Shown here in pieces: positions 1-5,146 of a DNA stretch of 5,498 nucleotides; the first letter of the stretch is position 1; the number at the start of each line of letters is the position of its first letter. Source of the stretch: Fidelibacterota bacterium (GTDB lineage: Bacteria > Fidelibacterota > UBA2242); NCBI GenBank assembly GCA_003527965.1, contig DPVY01000140.1, forward strand, positions 1 through 5,498. Direction: 5' to 3'. Under the pieces are notes generated by a model. That model was not told the origin of the DNA. It saw only the letters and a program-made list of their open reading frames with translations, and ran no database searches. The position numbers and the translations under genes were made by a program.

Positions 1-137
1 CCTGCTACCCAGTTTTGCCCATTTTCTTTTATGGTTTTATTAAGTTGATTGATCCAATCCGAACCGGAAGTAGAAACTTGATTAATGAATAGAAGCAATA
101 AAATCAGTAGGCGATAAATGGTGGGATACTTTCTCAT
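1..137 (-). CDS. N-terminus of an exported protein, possibly a papain-like (C1A) cysteine peptidase; truncated by window edge
   Basis: The first 45 codons are present and the reading frame is open to the left edge, so this is a partial gene. The start ATG (137-135) is followed by a signal peptide: a basic start (MRKYPTIYR), a hydrophobic core (LLILLLLFI, about residues 10-18), and a likely cleavage near residues 24-26 (STSGS). The mature start contains 'DWINQLNKTIKENG' followed by 'NWVAG'. A short helix with alternating Leu/Ile and then Gly-x-x-Trp-x-Ala-Gly recalls the propeptide that precedes the catalytic domain in secreted bacterial papain-like peptidases. That family guess is inference from about 20 residues; the catalytic Cys, His and Asn would lie outside the window. 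The Shine-Dalgarno sequence is weak (CGGAAA about 8 bases upstream). A promoter candidate lies about 43 bases upstream. It could equally be another secreted protein of unknown function. Confidence 0.6.
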   Translation of the reverse strand, partial: MRKYPTIYRLLILLLLFINQVSTSGSDWINQLNKTIKENGQNWVA

Positions 138-179
138 AATAGATTTCCGTATTTTTTCTTGTTTATAATTATCTTTGGA

Positions 180-226
180 AATATAGAAACAATAGATTAT
201 CATTGCAAAGAATTTTTAATTGTCAA
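180..226 (-). promoter_or_regulatory. Candidate sigma70-type promoter for the exported protein at 1-137
   Basis: Reading the minus strand, TTGCAA (208-203) and TATATT (185-180) are separated by exactly 17 bases, giving 4/6 and 5/6 matches to the sigma70 boxes. Just upstream a perfect TTGACA (226-221) is followed after 19 bases by GATAAT (201-196), so two overlapping promoters are possible. The first would start transcription near 173, leaving a leader of roughly 35 bases. The region is very AT-rich, which makes chance matches likely; this is a pattern call only. Confidence 0.4.
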
Positions 227-257
227 AAATTCCGGATAAGATCGAAAAACAGGCTGT

Positions 258-280
258 AAAACCATCAGTCTGATGGCTTT
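258..280. repeat. Imperfect palindrome, CCATCAG/CTGATGG core
   Basis: CCATCAG (262-268) and CTGATGG (270-276) form an inverted repeat around a single base. AAA (258-260) and TTT (278-280) extend it past one mismatch. As RNA it would be a 6-pair stem with a 3-base loop. It sits between the terminator of the TPR lipoprotein gene and the promoter of the leftmost gene. It could be an operator, a weak terminator, or part of an intergenic repeat that includes the GC-rich bases at 289-309. Confidence 0.5.
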
Positions 281-353
281 CATTAAGGGTCGGGACGATG
301 CCGGGATGCAATAATTCTTGATAACTTCTTTCCCGATACATTATTGAAAATTA

Positions 354-381
354 AAAAGCAGATAAAAAATTATCTGCTTTT
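354..381 (-). terminator. Rho-independent terminator of the TPR lipoprotein gene
   Basis: A perfect 12-pair stem (354-365 with 370-381, core AGCAGATAA/TTATCTGCT) closes a 4-base loop. On the minus strand the hairpin begins 33 bases after the stop codon of the TPR gene and ends in a T-rich run (TTTTTAATTTTC). That is the expected form and place of an intrinsic terminator. Both flanks are A/T runs, so it could also stop transcription on the plus strand. Confidence 0.8.
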
Positions 382-413
382 CAATTGTGGATTAGAGAAA
401 AATTTATGGATGC

Positions 414-1478
414 TTAGCGCAGACTTTTCTCTATTTGACGATATTTTTCGGCTTCATCCTTGTTGCCCTGATTATAGAGGGACTTCCAGAGCAAGGTATA
501 ACCGTGAATATTTTCGGGATCCAGTTCAATAACCCGGCGGGCAAAATCTTCAGCCGAGATCCAATCCTGAGCCTGGAATGCGGCTTCACCTGCTTGAACT
601 GTGACTTCGATATCATCGGGGTTTTCAATAAGAACCTGTTTAAAAATGTATTGAGCGGATTCAAAATCGCCGGTAAGCATGTGAACCTGAGCCAATAGAT
701 ATTTCAGGTCGATATTGTCAGGATGGTCCTGGATTAGTTTTCGGGCAATTTCCTTGGCTTCATCATAACGTTTCAGCTGAGCCAGATATAAAACACGTAG
801 ATCCTGTAGTTTCATGGCATCGGCATGATCGGTAAGAATCTGATTGAGTTTGCCGATAGCTTCATCTTTCTGATCCCGAGCCCATAAGATTTGGATATAA
901 TAAGTGTAAACATCCTGATCGAAAAGACCGCTGTCCATCATATTTTTAGCCCAATCGACGATATTTGAGGTGTCATTGAGAATGTAGTAACATTTAACCA
1001 TACCATTATAAGAGATGATCTCTTCCGGTCGAATATCAATCGCCATCTCAAAATTTTGGACAGCCGCTTTTAGCAGAGAGTCTTTTTCGGAAGGCAGAAT
1101 TGCTTTTAATGCGGCGTTGAATTTATTGGCGCCCTGGGTGTGAATTTCACCCCAAAGGCGTTTCAACTGCTCTTCGGCGTTGGTTTTCGTCATGGGATTC
1201 GTATAGTTTGGATCAATTTCTTTTACTTTTAGCAGCTGATCTCTGGCTTTGAGCCACTCTTTTTTAGGAATATATACACCGGTAGCAAGGAGGAACGGAA
1301 CCTCGGGGTTCAGGGGCTCTTTTTGTAAAGCAAGCAACAGTTGTTCTTCGGCTTCATCAAGATTATTTTGCTGAAAATAAACCTTTGCAGATGTTACTTC
1401 GGGACTTTGGCATGAATTCATGAAAAACGAAAATGCTACAAAGACCGACAAGACCAGGATTAATGTTTTAAGTTTCAT
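414..1478 (-). CDS. TPR-repeat outer-membrane lipoprotein of unknown specific role
   Basis: This 354-residue exported protein is built almost wholly of tetratricopeptide repeats, helical hairpins that act as protein-binding scaffolds. The N-terminus (MKLKTLILVLSVFVAF) is a lipoprotein signal. The lipobox is a loose FMNSC with the candidate acylated Cys at residue 23, and Gln at +2, so no Asp inner-membrane retention signal. TPR-like units are visible at about 26-59, 60-91, 132-167, 190-223, 224-257, 258-291, 292-325 and 326-354. They show typical spacing and turns such as 'NNLDEAEEQLLLAL', 'KRYDEAKEIARKLI' and 'GDFESAQYIFKQVL', with Pro at repeat ends (DPN, HPDN, NPDD, DPEN). A stretch at 92-131 departs from the repeat pattern. 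The start is well supported: AGAGGAG lies 7 bases before the ATG. It has its own promoter candidate and a strong terminator, so it is probably monocistronic. The partner and pathway cannot be told from sequence; roles in envelope assembly or secretion are only guesses. Confidence 0.88.
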   Translation of the reverse strand: MKLKTLILVLSVFVAFSFFMNSCQSPEVTSAKVYFQQNNLDEAEEQLLLALQKEPLNPEVPFLLATGVYIPKKEWLKARDQLLKVKEIDPNYTNPMTKTNAEEQLKRLWGEIHTQGANKFNAALKAILPSEKDSLLKAAVQNFEMAIDIRPEEIISYNGMVKCYYILNDTSNIVDWAKNMMDSGLFDQDVYTYYIQILWARDQKDEAIGKLNQILTDHADAMKLQDLRVLYLAQLKRYDEAKEIARKLIQDHPDNIDLKYLLAQVHMLTGDFESAQYIFKQVLIENPDDIEVTVQAGEAAFQAQDWISAEDFARRVIELDPENIHGYTLLWKSLYNQGNKDEAEKYRQIEKSLR

Positions 1479-1485
1479 TTGATAA

Positions 1486-1492
1486 CTCCTCT
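1486..1492 (-). promoter_or_regulatory. Shine-Dalgarno site of the TPR lipoprotein gene
   Basis: AGAGGAG on the minus strand lies 7 bases upstream of the ATG at 1478-1476. It is the strongest ribosome binding site in the window and fixes the start of the lipoprotein. Confidence 0.8.
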
Positions 1493-1513
1493 AAGTTCTT
1501 TAATTAACAAATA

Positions 1514-1542
1514 AATTTATCACAGAAATCGTGATATATCAA
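1514..1542 (-). promoter_or_regulatory. Candidate promoter of the TPR lipoprotein gene, with an inverted repeat inside the spacer
   Basis: On the minus strand TTGATA (1542-1537, 5/6 match to TTGACA) and TAAATT (1519-1514, 4/6 match to TATAAT) are 17 bases apart. The predicted start near 1507 leaves a leader of roughly 28 bases that contains the strong ribosome binding site. An inverted repeat TATCAC-N7-GTGATA (1518-1523 with 1531-1536) is centred at 1527, almost exactly in the middle of the spacer. This placement suits a regulator binding between the two promoter boxes, though the AT-richness means the match needs testing. Confidence 0.45.
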
Positions 1543-1551
1543 GAAAAGATA

Positions 1552-1568
1552 TTGCCGGGAATCGGCAA
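1552..1568 (-). terminator. Possible terminator of the NicO-like transporter gene
   Basis: TTGCCG (1552-1557) and CGGCAA (1563-1568) form a 6-pair GC-rich stem with a 5-base loop. On the minus strand it is followed by ATATCTTTTCTTG, a broken T-run. It lies about 104 bases beyond the transporter stop codon and 10 bases before the -35 box of the TPR gene, a sensible place to separate the two transcripts. The interrupted T-run keeps confidence modest. Confidence 0.4.
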
Positions 1569-1671
1569 ACCCAGGTAGATATTGAATCTTTATACATAAG
1601 ATTTACCACGATTTGCCGGGGTGGTTCTTAATCTTATCATATACATTGTAGCTTACTTAAGAGGGTATTGA

Positions 1672-2382
1672 CTATAAACCTAAAAAAATAATTGCCATAC
1701 CACATAACAGTACCGCGCCGCCGGCCAGGGCGTGAGTAAAGCGCTCCAGCTTACTGATTGGCAGCAAATTTATACCCCAGGATGAGATTATGACTATAGA
1801 TAACATCGTGAGAATAGTGATACTGCCGAAAACACCGGTTACTAATAATAATCCCCAATAACTGCTCTTGGCGGCAGGATACATTAAGAGTGGGATCAGA
1901 GGTTCGCAGGGACCAAAAAGAAAAACCGTGAATAGAATCCACGGTGTGATATTCTTCTCGTCTTCATTGTGGATATGCATATGATCATTGTCGTGCTTAT
2001 GTGGGTGGAGATGATTTGCTTTATCGCCGTGAGAATGCCAATGGGTATGCGGTCGGTATTTAAAAGCCCGTTGTATTCCCCAAATGAAATAAACCAATCC
2101 GAAAGCGAGGAGCATCCATGCCGCTAACCCACCCCGGAAGGATTCTATTACTTTTATTTTCGAAACGGTTAATCCCAGGGCAATGCCCGCCAGTCCTATC
2201 AAAACGGAGCTGGAGATGTGACCTAATCCGCAAAGCAATGTGACCCAAAACGTCTTAACAAGAGACCATTTTCGCACTTTAGCCATCACTACGAATGGCA
2301 CGTAATGGTCGGGACCAAACAGGGTGTGCAAGAAACCCAGTGATGCTGCCGTAATCATTAAAATTACTAATTCATTTTTCAT
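1672..2382 (-). CDS. NicO/UreH-like membrane transporter, probable nickel or cobalt permease or exporter
   Basis: This 236-residue integral membrane protein has about six hydrophobic segments (near 5-22, 42-70, 86-102, 147-168, 176-201 and 218-236). The first carries 'GFLHTLFGPDH' (His19, Asp25, His26). This resembles the His-x4-Asp-His metal signature of nickel/cobalt transporters, but with five residues between His and Asp, as I recall for UreH-like and plant NicO-type members. Other family-like blocks are 'GLGHISSSVLIG' (52-63) and 'FGPCEPLIPLL' (156-166). Between segments three and four is a soluble loop with 11 histidines between residues 112 and 138, mostly alternating, which should bind transition metal. 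Such loops occur in both uptake and efflux members, so direction is undecided. No urease, hydrogenase or cobalamin gene is in view. The ribosome binding site is weak (CGGA about 11 bases upstream). Annotation pipelines may label it a sulfite exporter TauE/SafE-like or urease accessory UreH-like protein. Confidence 0.82.
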   Translation of the reverse strand: MKNELVILMITAASLGFLHTLFGPDHYVPFVVMAKVRKWSLVKTFWVTLLCGLGHISSSVLIGLAGIALGLTVSKIKVIESFRGGLAAWMLLAFGLVYFIWGIQRAFKYRPHTHWHSHGDKANHLHPHKHDNDHMHIHNEDEKNITPWILFTVFLFGPCEPLIPLLMYPAAKSSYWGLLLVTGVFGSITILTMLSIVIISSWGINLLPISKLERFTHALAGGAVLLCGMAIIFLGL

Positions 2383-2456
2383 ATAATATGTCCGTTTCCC
2401 ATATCATTTATAGAAATTAGTTAAATAACGAGAATTAAAAAAGATGAAACCTAAAC

Positions 2457-2480
2457 TTTACCACGCGATTTTCAGGTAAA
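2457..2480. repeat. Inverted repeat TTTACC-N12-GGTAAA upstream of the metal transporter
   Basis: TTTACC (2457-2462) and GGTAAA (2475-2480) form a perfect 6-base dyad with a 12-base centre. It lies about 75 bases upstream of the transporter start and about 180 upstream of the secreted-protein start. The size suits a dimeric repressor or a leader hairpin. It does not match the E. coli NikR operator pattern (GTATGA-N16-TCATAC), so no regulator is proposed. Confidence 0.4.
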
Positions 2481-2627
2481 TACTAATTCTAATTTAATTG
2501 GGACAGCAACAAGTCAATTCGAGTATAGTATATTGATTACACGGCATATATACGGATTAATTTTATGATACTGCCTGGAATTATATAGCGGGAGGGTCGC
2601 TTTTTTAATGGAAATTATTCGCTTAAA

Positions 2628-2645
2628 GGTATAGATTTGGTATAG
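2628..2645 (+). repeat. Direct repeat GGTATAG x2, one helical turn apart
   Basis: GGTATAG occurs at 2628-2634 and again at 2639-2645, a period of 11 bases, ending 17 bases before the start codon of the secreted protein. Such phased repeats can be binding sites for a regulator, but the units are short and AT-rich and may be chance. Confidence 0.35.
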
Positions 2646-2662
2646 CTAAGATAAGGGTTTAC

Positions 2663-4789
2663 ATGAAAAGAAAATTATTGTTGTTGGTAATCCAGTTTTT
2701 ATCCACAGCCACTTTGTTGGCGACGGTGCGGATATCTGGATATATGGTAGAGAAAACCGAAACAGACTCAAAAATAGTTAAGATTGGCAGGGCATATCAC
2801 CATTTGTCAATTAAAAGCATTAATTCAAAAGCAGTAATAACCGATACTATTTCCTATTATCGTAGCCCTAATAATTCATCAGATTATAATGATTTTCTGG
2901 CAGGTTATCAGGGCGTCGGCAGCGATCCGGCGGATACTTGTATAAACTGGTTTACATTGCTGGCGCCTGGAAAAGTGACGAAACTCATGATGCAAAATGC
3001 CAGTGCCGGTACCGCCCGCTGGTCTCTCTGGGCGCCGGCTGTCGAAGGGGGAAGCTATCAATTTCCTGGTGGCCCCAATGTACAGCAGCTGCTAACCGGC
3101 ACTCCGACTCAGTATTATGGTGCTACCAATCTCGACCAGCAATTCACAGAAAGTGGCTGGACGCCGGAGTGGAATACCTTTTACATCGAGGAAAAGCTTG
3201 GTAGTGCGATCGATTTATCCGATGGACAACTGGATTTCTGGGTGGGTTATGCTATGGATGGAAACGGTGGACCGACGATCTGGCAGGACGGCGTATTCCA
3301 TGACGAAGAGATTGAGGGCGGATGCCGCAGTTATACGACGCTGCACAATAAAATACCCGGTAAATGGTATCTTAATACTGAATCGGGCGACGGCCGGTAC
3401 TGGGTTGCTCATATGATGCAGATCGAAGTGCAGTATGAATCCGTTCCACCGATTATTTTAGATCTCTCCGATCTTTCGGATACATTCTCCGAGAGCCGAA
3501 CAATTTGGGTGCGGGTGATCGAGATTGAAGGTGAGCCATTCAACGTTTATCTGAAAATTAAAACCGGTCGCTCCGGGCCCTATCAAACAATATTAATGGA
3601 GCCCGAAGAGGATGATTATTTTTGGGCAACAATTGATTACGACGCCGGTGATACGGTCTACTATCATGTTGAGGCGCAAGATTCTACGGGGTTGCAATCA
3701 TCCGGGGAAAAGTCTTTTGTGGGTTTGGAACCACCTCAAGATGCCCAAATTCTTATTATTGACGATTCTGATTTGGGGACCGGGAGTCTATATACTAAAG
3801 CTCTGGATGATCTCGGAATCAGTTATTTCTATTGGAATATTGAAAATCACAACGGCATTGACACAACCGTCATTCATTACGATGGTTTTCAGACGCTAAT
3901 CGTTCTGGATGGCGCTTATCGGATTGTGCCGGTTACCGATATACCTGAACAGGATATCTATTCTATTGCTAATTTTTTAGACAGTGGCGGAAATCTGATG
4001 CTGGTAGATATGGACTATCTCTATCGCTGGAATATCATTGGGCCGGGCAGCTTTGCACCAGGTGATTTTGCTTACGATTATCTTGGAATCGAAGATTATT
4101 GTAGCGATCCCGATGACGACATATCTATTTCCGGCGGATCGGCGGATACACTGATGTTGAGCATTTCCGGAAATCCGATCTCATCCCAATTTCCGGCGGA
4201 GAGTAGCGCTTATGGTCCGGTTAGATATTCTTTCGAAGATGACCTGTTTGAAAACTGGGCGGATTTTATTGAACCGACAGATGAAGGCCGCCGGGTTTTA
4301 ATAGGGCAGCATAGTGGCAATGGCATGGGGGTCTGTTTGCAGGGCGCCAATTTCAGGACAATTGTGTACAGTTTTCCAATTGAATTTGGGGTAGAATCAG
4401 CTGAATTCGCCGGATTGCTGGATAGCTCTTTGCAGTGGCTTGGCGAAAATGATTATCGGATCCGGCAATCATCGGTGTCACAAGCGGATAATAAACCGAG
4501 CTCATTAGTGAAGGGTTTCAGACTTTTGCAAAATTATCCCAATCCCTTTAATCCAAATACAACCATATCTTTTGATATATATCATGCCGCGAGCGTGGAT
4601 TTATCAATATATGATGTGAACGGAGCGCCGGTAAAAACCCTGATACATAATCCAATGACGCCGGGCAACTATAATATTCCCTGGGATGGAACCAATAGTA
4701 CCGGAGTCCAGGCTGCTTCCGGGCTGTATTTCTGTCGTTTAAGTAATTTCACACAAGTAGTAACAATTAAAATGATATTGTTGCGCTGA
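2663..4789 (+). CDS. Secreted multidomain protein with amidotransferase-like domain and C-terminal type IX sorting domain
   Basis: This 708-residue exported protein begins with a signal peptide (MKRKLLLLVIQFLSTATLLA, cleavage probably after Ala20). Residues about 55-257 form an unrecognised beta-rich module. Residues about 262-350 look like an Ig-like beta-sandwich, with 'SGPYQTILM' and 'DTVYYHVEAQDSTG'. Residues about 358-596 resemble the class I glutamine amidotransferase/ThuA-like fold. They open with strand 'AQILIIDDSD', continue with 'GFQTLIVLDG' and 'IANFLDSGGNLMLVD', and close with 'RTIVYSFPIEFG' and 'LLDSSLQWLG'. The nucleophile-elbow Cys expected of amidotransferases is not apparent, so this domain is probably not catalytic. 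Residues 617-708 are a type-A sorting domain ('LLQNYPNPFNPNTTISF', 'LSIYDVNGAPVKTL', 'ASGLYFCRL', ending KMILLR), which directs outer-membrane export and surface attachment or release. The start follows AAGG by 6 bases, and an in-frame stop at 2624-2626 excludes a longer form with a usual start codon. No neighbour suggests a substrate; an extracellular or surface structural role is likely. Confidence 0.9.
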   Translation: MKRKLLLLVIQFLSTATLLATVRISGYMVEKTETDSKIVKIGRAYHHLSIKSINSKAVITDTISYYRSPNNSSDYNDFLAGYQGVGSDPADTCINWFTLLAPGKVTKLMMQNASAGTARWSLWAPAVEGGSYQFPGGPNVQQLLTGTPTQYYGATNLDQQFTESGWTPEWNTFYIEEKLGSAIDLSDGQLDFWVGYAMDGNGGPTIWQDGVFHDEEIEGGCRSYTTLHNKIPGKWYLNTESGDGRYWVAHMMQIEVQYESVPPIILDLSDLSDTFSESRTIWVRVIEIEGEPFNVYLKIKTGRSGPYQTILMEPEEDDYFWATIDYDAGDTVYYHVEAQDSTGLQSSGEKSFVGLEPPQDAQILIIDDSDLGTGSLYTKALDDLGISYFYWNIENHNGIDTTVIHYDGFQTLIVLDGAYRIVPVTDIPEQDIYSIANFLDSGGNLMLVDMDYLYRWNIIGPGSFAPGDFAYDYLGIEDYCSDPDDDISISGGSADTLMLSISGNPISSQFPAESSAYGPVRYSFEDDLFENWADFIEPTDEGRRVLIGQHSGNGMGVCLQGANFRTIVYSFPIEFGVESAEFAGLLDSSLQWLGENDYRIRQSSVSQADNKPSSLVKGFRLLQNYPNPFNPNTTISFDIYHAASVDLSIYDVNGAPVKTLIHNPMTPGNYNIPWDGTNSTGVQAASGLYFCRLSNFTQVVTIKMILLR

Positions 4790-4929
4790 GCGACAGGCAC
4801 GTTGATCTATTCTGGAATCAGTATGCTCATCCTATTGCTCGCTTCAGCGCTATAGCGACCGAAAGGTAAAACCAGACTTGCAAAAGCTCACCGGAATAAT
4901 ATTTACCGACGGAACAGTTGTGCCGGGCG

Positions 4930-4998
4930 CATATTTCAAATATTTTTTCAAATATTTTTTAAAAAATCCTTGCGCCGTTTTAAATTTTGTCTTACATT
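4930..4998 (+). promoter_or_regulatory. Candidate rRNA operon promoter with AT-rich UP-like element
   Basis: TTGCGC (4970-4975) and TACATT (4993-4998) are separated by 17 bases, predicting a start near 5005 and a leader of about 140 bases before 16S. Directly upstream of the -35 box is an A/T-only-like block (4931-4967) made largely of two tandem copies of the 12-base unit TCAAATATTTTT (4936-4947, 4948-4959). AT tracts in that position are typical UP elements that bind the RNA polymerase alpha subunits at strong rRNA promoters. The box matches themselves are only 3/6 and 4/6; context carries most of the weight. Confidence 0.5.
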
Positions 4999-5041
4999 AA
5001 CCCTGCTAATTGAGAAACGGAATATGAACAGAGGTTGAAGA

Positions 5042-5054
5042 GATCTTTGTTACA
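5042..5054 (+). promoter_or_regulatory. boxA-like antitermination site in the rRNA leader
   Basis: GATCTTTGTTACA resembles the boxA element of bacterial rRNA leaders (core TCTTTGA/TCTTTAA, then ACA), which recruits NusB/NusE to prevent early termination. It lies about 93 bases before the 16S 5' end. A second similar string, TTTTTTGACATGG at 5064-5076, is an alternative candidate. Confidence 0.45.
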
Positions 5055-5104
5055 TAAAAGAAGTTTTTTGACATGGAGAATGTGCGAAAGTCAGTGATAG
5101 TGTA

Positions 5105-5120
5105 AGGTTATTAATAACCT
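5105..5120 (+). repeat. Perfect palindrome / leader hairpin before 16S rRNA
   Basis: AGGTTATTAATAACCT is a perfect 16-base palindrome: 6-pair stem (5105-5110 with 5115-5120) and a TTAA loop. It lies 26 bases upstream of the estimated 16S 5' end, inside the predicted precursor leader. It has no following T-run, so a processing or folding role in the rRNA precursor is more likely than termination. Confidence 0.55.
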
Positions 5121-5146
5121 CGAGCAATTCATATTTTTTATTTAAT

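Larger units (their letters stand above)
2383..2662. other. Divergent intergenic region between the metal transporter and the secreted protein
   Basis: This AT-rich, gene-free stretch of 280 bases must hold the promoters for two genes transcribed away from each other. I see no promoter strong enough to list on its own. Weak plus-strand options are GGGACA-N18-TATAGT (2500-2529) and TTGATT-N17-ATTAAT (2533-2561). On the minus strand TATAAA (2412-2407) could be a -10 without a clear -35, and TTGACT (2521-2516) is a -35-like box without a well-spaced -10. It also contains the dyad at 2457-2480 and the direct repeat at 2628-2645. Confidence 0.6.
4790..5146 (+). other. Gene-free rRNA operon upstream region
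   Basis: No ORF, tRNA or clear terminator for the preceding gene is visible in these 357 bases. The first part (about 4790-4929) is featureless apart from a 10-base palindrome CGCTATAGCG (4848-4857). GGTAAA (4865-4870) could pair with TTTACC (4902-4907), but across a 31-base loop. The second part is the rRNA control region: AT-rich element, promoter candidate, boxA-like site and leader hairpin, listed separately. Confidence 0.7.

Noticed and set aside
435..698. Plus-strand ORF of 87 codons opposite the TPR lipoprotein
   Set aside because: It lies wholly antisense to a well-supported TPR gene, has no ribosome binding site, and its translation shows no coherent domain.
2457..2480. NikR operator upstream of the metal transporter
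   Set aside because: The dyad TTTACC-N12-GGTAAA matches neither the half-site nor the spacing of the E. coli NikR site.
2587..2606. Terminator or attenuator-like AGCG-N7-CGCT followed by six T
   Set aside because: The stem is only four pairs with a seven-base loop, too weak to call, although the T-run and leader position are suggestive.
2938..3416. Plus-strand ORFs of 88 and 99 codons inside the secreted-protein gene
   Set aside because: They are out-of-frame shadows of a continuous 708-codon gene with signal peptide and sorting domain; no independent support.
4865..4907. GGTAAA/TTTACC inverted repeat as a terminator of the secreted-protein gene
   Set aside because: The 31-base loop and lack of a following T-run make a functional hairpin unlikely; six-base AT-rich matches are expected by chance.
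5068..5096. TTGACA at 5068-5073 as a second rRNA promoter
   Set aside because: No -10-like box lies 16-18 bases downstream, and the string fits a boxA-like leader element better.
4790..5146. tRNA gene or small ORF between the secreted protein and 16S
   Set aside because: No cloverleaf with a T-arm motif or acceptor pairing and no ORF with a ribosome binding site could be found.
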